Part shown: positions 53,051 through 60,090 of the stretch, piece by piece
How the letters are laid out: every line of letters begins with the position of its first letter
Numbering within the stretch: the stretch's first letter is position 1
Assembly: GCA_029557895.1 (NCBI GenBank)
Contig: JAKQHT010000002.1
Span: forward strand, 62,001 to 126,000
From: Bacteroidota bacterium
GTDB taxonomy: Bacteria > Bacteroidota > Bacteroidia > Flavobacteriales > Flavobacteriaceae
Direction: 5' to 3'
DNA: 64,000 bases
Notes under the pieces: generated by a model
The model's input: the letters and a program-made list of their open reading frames with translations, nothing else
What the model was told of the DNA's origin: nothing
Database searches by the model: none
Position numbers and translations under genes: made by a program

Positions 53051-54151
53051 TCAGAGCGTATTCTTTTGATGTCTAAAAAAGGCATCGGCCTGCAGTTGCA
53101 TCAATTCACGTGCTTTTTTGCGTTTATATTGGTACAATTCGTCTTCTTGAGCTATATCGTCATACACTTTGTTGTTGATGCTCATATCGGTTTTTAGCAA
53201 GACGTTGCGTTCGTTTACTTTTTGTTCTACCCGTGTTTTAATGGCAGTTTCTGCATCTTCGAATTTATAATCGTATTCACTTTTTGGCGAAAGCAACTTG
53301 GCAAAAATGGGAGAAGTTTCAATTGCCAGAAACAACAGAAAAATAAAAAATGATGGCATCCAGGGCAGTGTGTTCAAAGCATTCACTCGAGCCATTAATC
53401 CGTCAAATCCGTCAATAATGGGTTGTGTGGTTTTTACTTGAGTTTCGTAAGCGCTTTCCAATGTAGCAATATCTGCTTCTATTGCTGTAATTTTTGCAGT
53501 ATTATCAGCTTTAAGTTGTTGTAGTTCTGCCAGTGCGGCATCGTGCTTATCGCGTTTTTCTTTATAAACGGGACCTTTACCTAAAAGTTTTGTGCCGGCA
53601 GTACCTTCGGCTTCATTGATATAGGTGTCGTACAGTGCGTTTACTTCGGTTTCTTTGGTGGTTATATCTGTTTGAAGCGTTTTGATAGTATTTTGCAACG
53701 CATCAATTTTTGGGGTAAACAGTTCGGCTATTTGTGATTGATTTGCCAATGTCAAGTCATTTTTTTGTTCCAATAACACTTGGTTAATTTCCTTTTCAAA
53801 AATTTTAAGTTCGAGAGGTTTTGAGATGACAACCGCTATGATTATTGCCAGAACGATACGTGGAGATGCCTGTATGAGCTCGTCCAAAAACGATTTTCTT
53901 TTTTTGATGGTGGATACGATAAAACGGTCGAGGTTGAAAATGAGCAATCCCCAAACCAAGCCAAAGGCGATGGCGGTAAACATATTGTCAAAAACCGTAA
54001 ACAGCGCATAGCTTGCGGCTATAAATGCCATAACGGCAGTAAAAAATACGGTTGCTCCAATGCCGGCATATTTGTTTTGTTCGCCTATGGAACAATGGTC
54101 CAGAATATGGGTATCTGAACCTGAACACAGAATGAAAAATTTTTTGATCAT
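53051..54151 (-). CDS. DUF4407-family membrane protein
   Basis: A 366-residue protein: N-terminal part starting MIKKFFILCSGSD, three transmembrane helices (about 35-105) with GLLIFNLDRFIVSTIKK, a long coiled-coil (about 120-255, rich in Leu/Glu/Lys/Ala), a fourth helix (MPSFFIFLLFLAIETSPIF) and a charged tail. This is the DUF4407 layout. The function is unknown. It stands alone on the minus strand. Confidence 0.85.
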   Translation of the reverse strand: MIKKFFILCSGSDTHILDHCSIGEQNKYAGIGATVFFTAVMAFIAASYALFTVFDNMFTAIAFGLVWGLLIFNLDRFIVSTIKKRKSFLDELIQASPRIVLAIIIAVVISKPLELKIFEKEINQVLLEQKNDLTLANQSQIAELFTPKIDALQNTIKTLQTDITTKETEVNALYDTYINEAEGTAGTKLLGKGPVYKEKRDKHDAALAELQQLKADNTAKITAIEADIATLESAYETQVKTTQPIIDGFDGLMARVNALNTLPWMPSFFIFLLFLAIETSPIFAKLLSPKSEYDYKFEDAETAIKTRVEQKVNERNVLLKTDMSINNKVYDDIAQEDELYQYKRKKARELMQLQADAFFRHQKNTL

Positions 54152-54243
54152 GATTGATGAAGTTTTGCCCTGCCTATTGGCGGGTTGATTGGTTATTAGA
54201 ACGTTGGGTTTAGGTAATTGTTACAATTTGTATAAAATAAAAA

Positions 54244-54271
54244 AAGCCGACAATTAAAAAACTGTCGGCTT
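54244..54271 (-). terminator. Rho-independent terminator (minus strand)
   Basis: AAGCCGACA (54244-54252) and TGTCGGCTT (54263-54271) form a 9-bp stem. On the minus strand it is followed by a T-rich run. It lies just downstream of the ABC-transporter remnant and was probably its terminator. Confidence 0.75.
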
Positions 54272-54339
54272 AAATGCGTGTATGCAGGTTAATTGATAAT
54301 GGTTATGGTTATGTGAATTGTTGGTTTTAAGGTTGAAAT

Positions 54340-54461
54340 CTAAACTGTTTCAAAATCTTTCCAAAACCGGCTATAAAATTTTTCAGAATTTAATAACTGC
54401 TGATGAGTTCCGGAAATATCTGTAATTCCATTTTCAATTATATAAATTTTATCTTTTAACA
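54340..54461 (-). pseudogene. C-terminal remnant of an ABC-transporter ATP-binding protein
   Basis: The minus-strand frame gives KIYIIENGITDISGTHQQLL, then SEKFYSRFW and a TAG stop. This is the typical end of an ABC exporter ATPase (switch region, then IxExGxIxxxGTHxxLL). Only about 40 codons remain; a stop lies just upstream in frame, and there is no start. Everything before it, including the Walker motifs, is lost. Its old terminator is still present. Confidence 0.65.
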
Positions 54462-54494
54462 GTTAAAATTTATAACTTTTTATAATCTTTTAAA

Positions 54495-54614
54495 CTGTTG
54501 GAGTTTTGGGGAGACTTACACGGCTTCATAGTTTCAACTCACTGGACAAAAACTACAGTTGGCAATATTGTGAGCTTGGTAAGAGAAAACGGTTTTGAAA
54601 TTCAAGAAGTATAA
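54495..54614 (+). other. Short open stretch, possible 3' gene fragment
   Basis: A plus-strand frame of 39 codons without a start codon (FWGDLHGFIVSTHWT and IVSLVRENGFEIQEV, then TAA). It reads like the tail of a globular protein, but I cannot place it. It lies back to back with the ABC remnant, so this gap may be a graveyard of two genes. Confidence 0.25.
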
Positions 54615-54671
54615 AAGGCAAAATGCGGCATCAAAAAATTTTTGTTCCCATTGGTGTGCACTAAAAATAAA

Positions 54672-54696
54672 AAAGCCTCGAAACTGTCGAGACTTT
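54672..54696 (-). terminator. Terminator of the blaI-blaR1-like pair
   Basis: CTCGA (54677-54681) and TCGAG (54687-54691), extended by AAAG/CTTT across one mismatch. The minus-strand T-run continues into AT-rich DNA. It lies 78 bp after the M56 peptidase stop. Confidence 0.65.
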
Positions 54697-54773
54697 TGAT
54701 TCTCCGGAATTGAATTGTCGTTTGTCAACTATTGCAATTTCATCGGCTTTTGCTTGAATTTGTGTTTCCTTGT

Positions 54774-56360
54774 TCAATGTGTTTTAGTGTCGTTCAAATA
54801 GATGCCTTTTTTTAATGACAATTTTGATTGGTCGTTTTTTACCGTAATGTCTATGGATTTTTCCAAGGTTTCATTGTTCGTTTTTATATCAAAAAAGGTA
54901 ATGGTTTCACCGTTTTTCAATAAATCCAACTGTTTTAAAGCTTTATTGTCAAAAGTGTTTCCTTGAATTTTTAGTATGGCTTTTGAGGCAAACCGGACTT
55001 TGAAACTTTTGACATCATCAAAATTTGAGGTAACCAAAGCCATGCTTTTTAGCAGTTCGGGGCTCAAAAAACAATTATCGCAATCTACAATAACTCTGGT
55101 TTTCAGTTTCAAAAGCGGTTTGTTTTGCATTTTATGGCCAATTGCCGTTATCACGTTGTCGCTTTGTTCTATTTTGTGGCCGGTAACTGTTTTTTTGGGA
55201 AGATTGTCATTGGTGTCAATTTCGATACCTGCTTTTGAGTAAAAAGTGATATGGGTAACATCGGGTTTTAAAATTTCGGCAATGGCATTGATCAACGGCA
55301 TTTTTATAACTTCGTCATCGGTCCTGATAATTAACTTTGATGGTTTTGGGGCAGCAATGCTGTTAAAATCACTTTTTAAAGTTTCCATTGTTGTCGGCTT
55401 TCCGTTAAGTGTGAGCTTTAGAGGATTTTGCTCTACATGCAAAACAGGTATTGAATCCTGGTTTTCGGTAGTTTCCGTAATGGTTCTTACCACCTCTTTT
55501 TTCTCGCTAAACCCATATATGCTAAAGGCAATCAGTGGGAGCAGGAGCAAACTTCTTAATAGGTTGTTGCGTGTTGATGTGTGTGTTTTCATAACTGTTA
55601 ATCGTTTTTTGATGAATGAATAATTGATGGTGCTCACAAGTTCATTTTTGATAGTGCTTGATGAAAATGTGATTAATAATTGTTGATACGCCGAAGCTTT
55701 GATGCCTTGATTTATGACGGCTTGATCGGCAAGAAATTCGTGGTTTAGTTTAATTTGTTGCTTCAAAAGGTAGATCAGTGGATGAAACCATAGCACAATT
55801 TGCAAGAATTCGATGCAAAGAATGTCGATACTATGCTTTTGCCGTGCGTGTGTCTGCTCGTGTACCATGATTTCATTGGGTATTTGTCGTTTTTTAAAAC
55901 GCTGCTTGTCTAAAAAGATATAATTAAAAAACGAATGTGGAATTGCCAATTTATTTAGCAGCACATACGCAAACGACCCCGATTTTTCTACCTCGTTTTT
56001 ACGTATTCTCTGGATGAGCCCGATGAGGTTCAATGTGAATTTTATGCCTAAAAACACCACGCCTGCCCAATAAACGGTCCATAAAATCATGGAAGGATAA
56101 TTGGATCTTGATGCTTTGGCAATTTGCGTTTCATTTGTAATGTATGTGTTTTCGGAAACTTGTGGCTGGATGGTTTCGGCAACGTTCACTGGTTCAACAT
56201 ACCGTGTTATGGTCACCAAAGGAGTGGTAAGTGCCAAGGTCAGTGCCAGCAACAAATAGTAGCGTTTAAATCGGTGCATGGTTTGCTTTTCTAAAAGCAA
56301 CACATAAAAAAGCATAAATACCGCCAGACAAGCACTGAATTTTAAGAGATACACAGCCAT
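54774..56360 (-). CDS. M56-family (BlaR1/MecR1-like) membrane metallopeptidase
   Basis: A 528-residue protein. Three or four N-terminal transmembrane helices flank the zinc site, with HEQTHARQKHSID (HExxH) and the third ligand in HEFLADQAVI. A further helix (about 270-290) leads to a C-terminal exported region rich in beta structure without a penicillin-binding sensor domain. In BlaR-type systems the protease responds to a signal by causing cleavage of the BlaI-type repressor encoded just upstream (1 bp gap). What this one senses is unknown, since the C-terminal part is not beta-lactamase-like. Confidence 0.9.
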   Translation of the reverse strand: MAVYLLKFSACLAVFMLFYVLLLEKQTMHRFKRYYLLLALTLALTTPLVTITRYVEPVNVAETIQPQVSENTYITNETQIAKASRSNYPSMILWTVYWAGVVFLGIKFTLNLIGLIQRIRKNEVEKSGSFAYVLLNKLAIPHSFFNYIFLDKQRFKKRQIPNEIMVHEQTHARQKHSIDILCIEFLQIVLWFHPLIYLLKQQIKLNHEFLADQAVINQGIKASAYQQLLITFSSSTIKNELVSTINYSFIKKRLTVMKTHTSTRNNLLRSLLLLPLIAFSIYGFSEKKEVVRTITETTENQDSIPVLHVEQNPLKLTLNGKPTTMETLKSDFNSIAAPKPSKLIIRTDDEVIKMPLINAIAEILKPDVTHITFYSKAGIEIDTNDNLPKKTVTGHKIEQSDNVITAIGHKMQNKPLLKLKTRVIVDCDNCFLSPELLKSMALVTSNFDDVKSFKVRFASKAILKIQGNTFDNKALKQLDLLKNGETITFFDIKTNNETLEKSIDITVKNDQSKLSLKKGIYLNDTKTH

Positions 56361-56361
56361 A

Positions 56362-56727
56362 TCATTTCTTTTTGATTTCGTTATCGATTAAGGACTTCAG
56401 TTCTTCCAATTCTTTTTTGGTAAGATTGGTCTCTTTGGTAAAAAACGAAGCAAATTGCGAAGCACTGTCATTAAAAAAATGCTTGATAAGCTCGTTGACG
56501 TGTTTGGAAAAATAGGCTTTCTTTTTTACCAACGGATAGTATTCGCGCGAGTTGCCATACTGGTTATAGGCTACAAAACCTTTGTCTGCCATGCGTTTCA
56601 GCAGTGTCGCAACGGTGGTTGAGGCAGGTTTTGGATCCTGATATGCCTCCAGTAAATCCTTCATGAAGGCTTTTTCCAGCACCCAAAGGTGGTTCATCAA
56701 TTCTTCTTCGGCTTTTGATAGTTGCAT
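56362..56727 (-). CDS. BlaI/MecI/CopY-family transcriptional repressor
   Basis: A 121-residue repressor. The N-terminal winged helix is MQLSKAEEELMNHLWVLEKA then PASTTVATLLKRMADKGFV. The C-terminal dimerisation helices (NELIKHFFND, LTKKELEELKSLI) contain the region that BlaR proteins have cleaved. It directly precedes the M56 peptidase. Two palindromes of the BlaI operator type lie right before its start, so it should repress itself and possibly the divergent M28 peptidase. Confidence 0.93.
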   Translation of the reverse strand: MQLSKAEEELMNHLWVLEKAFMKDLLEAYQDPKPASTTVATLLKRMADKGFVAYNQYGNSREYYPLVKKKAYFSKHVNELIKHFFNDSASQFASFFTKETNLTKKELEELKSLIDNEIKKK

Positions 56728-56729
56728 TA

Positions 56730-56765
56730 TTCTACAATATTAGAATTATTTCTACAAATGTAGAA
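56730..56765. promoter_or_regulatory. Two BlaI-type operators
   Basis: TTCTACAATATTAGAA (56730-56745, imperfect) and TTCTACAAATGTAGAA (56750-56765, 7-bp arms TTCTACA/TGTAGAA perfect), 20 bp apart. They match the TACA-TGTA core of BlaI/MecI sites and sit between the repressor start and the divergent gene. Confidence 0.75.
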
Positions 56766-56790
56766 TAAAAAATTATTTATCCAAATTTTA

Positions 56791-56824
56791 TTGCCGTTTT
56801 TTTTTGTCATTTGCCATATCTTTG
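56791..56824 (+). promoter_or_regulatory. Promoter of the M28 peptidase gene
   Basis: TTG (56791-56793), 23-bp spacer, TATCTTTG (56817-56824), matching TTG-N17-23-TAnnTTTG. The start codon is 24 bp downstream. The nearest BlaI operator ends 26 bp upstream of the TTG. Confidence 0.6.
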
Positions 56825-56847
56825 TTGTTGAACCAGCAGTTTCCAAA

Positions 56848-58212
56848 ATGAAATTTCGTATTTTGTTTCTTTTCTGTGTTGTGTTTGGCAGTGTTTCTGT
56901 ACAAAGCCAAACCATTGCAGAACTCATCAACCAAATCAACCGTGATTCATTAAGCCAAACCGTAAAAGAACTTACCGGCGAAATCCCAACAGTCGTTTAT
57001 GGCAATACCGTGACCATTATCAATAGGCACCACGCTAATAATGACGTTGCCGCAGATTATATCAAGCAGAAATTTGAACAACTAGGAAATCTTGCCATTA
57101 CAGACCAATCTTTCAACGCCACCGGGCGCAACATCATTGCCGTTCAATTGGGAAAAACCAATCCCGATAACATTTTTATTGTTTGTGCCCATTATGATTC
57201 GGTGGCCGATTATTGTGCAGATGACAATGCCAGCGGTACCGCCGCAGTGCTAGAAATAGCCAGGATACTTTCTAAACAATGCATCGACAACACCATTGTT
57301 TATGCGCTTTGGGATGAAGAAGAAATTGGGTTGCGGGGCGCCAATTACTATGCGGTGCAAGCCGCAGCAAATAATACAAACATACTGGGAGTGTTGAACA
57401 TAGATATGATGGGTTATGATGGCGATAACGATAATGATTTTGATATAGATGTGAGAAATATAGCCAATTCCATTGCCATGAAAGACGATATCATTTCGGT
57501 TTTAAATACGCCCGAATATGGTTTTACACTCAATGTGAATGTGGTAAATCCCGGAACGACCGCCAGCGACCATTCGCGGTTTTGGAACAATGGGTTCTCT
57601 GCTGTTTTGGTCGGCGAATCTTGGGAAAATAATGACCAAACACCTTATTATCACTCTTCGGGAGATCGTTTTTCTACCTTGAATCTAACATATTACCACG
57701 AGTTGACCAAGTTGATATTTGCTTATATGGCTACCAAAGCCGGATTGATGCCTATAGATAATAGTGTGACCCAATCAAACATGACGCTTACCGCGACACA
57801 AACCGGAGCAACCTACCAATGGTTTGATTGCGAAACGGGTTTGCCTATAGACGGTGCGGTAAACAGATCGTTTTCACCTGAAGGTAATGGAAGTTATGCG
57901 GTAAACATCACCTTGGGTGGTTGTACCGAAACCAGCAATTGCTTTTTTTTTGACACGTTAGGGTTGCAGTCTTTTGACGAAAACGAACTCAAAATTTATC
58001 CGAATCCGGTTCATTCGGTTTTAAAAATTGAAACCACGACCCAAGCCTTAAAGACCATTGACGTATATGATATTTCGGGGAAAGTGATGCTGAAATATAC
58101 TTCAAACCAAAGCGTTATTGAATTGAACACTTCCAAATTGCCAAACGGAATTTACTTTGTAAAGGTAAAAACCGATACCAAATCTGGGTATTTTAAGGTT
58201 GTAAAAGAATAG
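56848..58212 (+). CDS. Secreted M28-family zinc peptidase with type IX sorting domain
   Basis: A 454-residue protein: signal peptide (ends VQSQ), an M28 catalytic domain (about 45-320) with zinc ligands in CAHYDSVADYCADDNASG, WDEEEIGLRGA, NIDMMGYDG and YYHSSGDRFS, a middle Cys-containing beta domain (about 325-385), and a C-terminal sorting domain (about 385-454, LKIYPNPVHSVLKIET, SKLPNGIYFVKVK). It is likely an aminopeptidase on the surface or in the medium. The chosen start (56848) gives a proper signal peptide. It is divergent from blaI with operators between them. Confidence 0.92.
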   Translation: MKFRILFLFCVVFGSVSVQSQTIAELINQINRDSLSQTVKELTGEIPTVVYGNTVTIINRHHANNDVAADYIKQKFEQLGNLAITDQSFNATGRNIIAVQLGKTNPDNIFIVCAHYDSVADYCADDNASGTAAVLEIARILSKQCIDNTIVYALWDEEEIGLRGANYYAVQAAANNTNILGVLNIDMMGYDGDNDNDFDIDVRNIANSIAMKDDIISVLNTPEYGFTLNVNVVNPGTTASDHSRFWNNGFSAVLVGESWENNDQTPYYHSSGDRFSTLNLTYYHELTKLIFAYMATKAGLMPIDNSVTQSNMTLTATQTGATYQWFDCETGLPIDGAVNRSFSPEGNGSYAVNITLGGCTETSNCFFFDTLGLQSFDENELKIYPNPVHSVLKIETTTQALKTIDVYDISGKVMLKYTSNQSVIELNTSKLPNGIYFVKVKTDTKSGYFKVVKE

Positions 58213-58250
58213 ACAAACAGCCTGAAGGATTTCTCTTTCAGACTGTTTGT
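58213..58250. terminator. Bidirectional terminator between convergent genes
   Basis: ACAAACAG (58213-58220) with CTGTTTGT (58243-58250) and CTGAA with TTCAG inside, one mismatch between. It separates the M28 gene from the convergent M20 gene. Confidence 0.65.
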
Positions 58251-58253
58251 TCA

Positions 58254-59642
58254 TCATTTGTACAGTTCTGTAAAAAACGTATAAAAATACGGAATGGTTT
58301 CAATGCCTTTGTAGTAATTCCAAACGCCAAAATGCTCGTTTGGCGAATGTATGGCATCGCTGTCAAGCCCAAATCCCATCAAGATGGTTTTGCTTTTTAA
58401 TTCTTGTTCAAACAGCGCCACAATAGGAATGCTGCCGCCGCTACGTTGTGGAATGGGTGTTTTGCCAAAAGTGGTTTCATAGGCCTTTGCCGCCGCTTGG
58501 TAGCCAATACTGTCAATAGGCGTGACATAACCCTGCCCGCCGTGGTGCGGTTTCACAAGCACTTTTACGCCTTTGGGTGCAATACTTTCAAAATGGTTTT
58601 TAAAAAGTTCGGTAATTTCTTCCCAATCTTGATGTGGCACCAATCGCATGGAAATTTTTGCATAGGCCTTACTTGCAATCACGGTTTTTGCACCTTCTCC
58701 GGTATAGCCGCCCCAAATGCCGTTTACATCAAGTGTTGGCCTTATGGAATTGCGCTCGTTGGTAGTGTAGCCTTTTTCACCATACACATCATCGATGTCC
58801 AAAGCTTTTTTATAATTTTCAATTGAAAATGGTGCTTTTGCCATTTGCGAACGTTCATCTGCCGACAATTCTTCTACCTTGTCATAAAATCCGGGAATGG
58901 TAATATGGTTGTTTTCATCATGGAGCGACGCAATCATTTTGGTCAGTACATTAATCGGGTTTGCAACGGCGCCTCCGTACAATCCGGAATGTAAATCGCG
59001 GTTTGGCCCGGTCACTTCAACCTCTACATAACTCAAACCCCGTAATCCTGTGGTAATTGACGGTACGTCTTTGGAAATCATTCCGGTATCAGAAATCAAG
59101 ATAACATCGTTTTTGAGTTTTTCGCGATTGTTTTTTACAAATACACCCAAGTTTTTGCTGCCAACTTCTTCTTCACCTTCTATCATAAACTTCACGTTGC
59201 AAGGCAATTGATTGGTTGAGGTCATAAACTCCAAAGCTTTTACGTGCATATACATTTGCCCTTTGTCATCACAGGCGCCACGTGCAAAAATGGCACCTTC
59301 GGGATGTAATTCGGTAGGTTTTATCACCGGTTCGAATGGGGGCGACGTCCATAAATCCAACGGGTCGGGCGGCTGTACGTCATAATGGCCATAAACCAAA
59401 ATAGTCGGCAGGTTACTGTCAATTATTTTCTCGCCATATACAATAGGGTAACCGTCGGTTGGGCAAATTTCCACGTGGTCACAACCTGCTTTTTCAAGGT
59501 TTTGCTTTATGGCCTCGGCGGTTTTCAATACATCGTTTTTATATGCCGAATCAGCACTAATGGATGGAATTTTTAATAACTCGATAAGTTCGTCAAGAAA
59601 TCGCTCTTTATTGGATTCTAAATATGATGAAATACCTTTCAT
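58254..59642 (-). CDS. M20-family dipeptidase (carnosinase/PepV-like group)
   Basis: A 462-residue cytoplasmic dizinc peptidase with no signal. Motifs are YGHYDVQPPDP, RGACDDKGQMYMH, the catalytic Glu in IEGEEEVGSKN, the dimerisation domain with GPNRDLHSGLYGG, and the last His ligand in IHSPNEHFG. It belongs to the CNDP-type dipeptidase group, with broad dipeptide specificity. It is distinct from the exported M20 enzyme at 26400-27713. Confidence 0.93.
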   Translation of the reverse strand: MKGISSYLESNKERFLDELIELLKIPSISADSAYKNDVLKTAEAIKQNLEKAGCDHVEICPTDGYPIVYGEKIIDSNLPTILVYGHYDVQPPDPLDLWTSPPFEPVIKPTELHPEGAIFARGACDDKGQMYMHVKALEFMTSTNQLPCNVKFMIEGEEEVGSKNLGVFVKNNREKLKNDVILISDTGMISKDVPSITTGLRGLSYVEVEVTGPNRDLHSGLYGGAVANPINVLTKMIASLHDENNHITIPGFYDKVEELSADERSQMAKAPFSIENYKKALDIDDVYGEKGYTTNERNSIRPTLDVNGIWGGYTGEGAKTVIASKAYAKISMRLVPHQDWEEITELFKNHFESIAPKGVKVLVKPHHGGQGYVTPIDSIGYQAAAKAYETTFGKTPIPQRSGGSIPIVALFEQELKSKTILMGFGLDSDAIHSPNEHFGVWNYYKGIETIPYFYTFFTELYK

Positions 59643-59705
59643 GGATTATGGATTTGAAATTTCACAAAAGTACAAAATCAAAAAGAATTTTATCCGATAG
59701 GCAGT

Positions 59706-59734
59706 TTGTATATTCAAACTAATGTTTATATTTG
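59706..59734 (+). promoter_or_regulatory. Promoter of tRNA-Leu
   Basis: TTG (59706-59708), 18-bp spacer, TATATTTG (59727-59734), a clean match to the flavobacterial consensus 26 bp before the tRNA. Confidence 0.75.
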
Positions 59735-59760
59735 CAACCCGATATTATATCGGTAAAGTT

Positions 59761-59842
59761 GCAGGCGTGGTGGAATTGGTAGACACGCTAGACTTAGGAT
59801 CTAGTGCCGTGAGGTGTGAGAGTTCGAGTCTCTCCGCCTGTA
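59761..59842 (+). tRNA. tRNA-Leu (anticodon TAG)
   Basis: An 82-nt class II tRNA. The acceptor stem GCAGGCG pairs with CGCCTGT (one G-U). Anticodon stem CTAGA/TCTAG holds loop CTTAGGA with TAG at 59795-59797. A long variable arm follows, then the T arm with TTCGAGT. Discriminator A is at 59842 and CCA is not encoded. Confidence 0.96.
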
Positions 59843-59851
59843 CAAAGAAAA

Positions 59852-59880
59852 AAGCTCTAACATTGGTTAGGGCTTTTTTT
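59852..59880 (+). terminator. Terminator of tRNA-Leu
   Basis: AAGCTCTAAC (59852-59861) pairs with GTTAGGGCTT (59866-59875), 10 bp with one G-U, loop of 4, then a T-run. Confidence 0.85.
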
Positions 59881-60031
59881 ATGTAAAGTTCGTATCAATG
59901 ATTTTATTTGTCAAAACCGTTGGGAAGTTCGTTATGTAAATAAATAAATTGAGCTAATTTTAGTTTTTAATGCTTTGGTCCGGTTTCTTTTGAGGGCAGG
60001 CCGTGAGTGATACTGCGACTATCATATAATG

Positions 60032-60058
60032 AAAAACCCCTCACAAAGAGGGGCTTTT
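60032..60058 (-). terminator. Terminator of the GH2 gene
   Basis: CCCCTC (60037-60042) and GAGGGG (60048-60053), loop of 5. On the minus strand it is followed by TTTTT. It is about 35 bp after the GH2 stop. Confidence 0.75.
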
Positions 60059-60090
60059 CTGCTATTAATCAACTTCGGGCAAATGAACTT

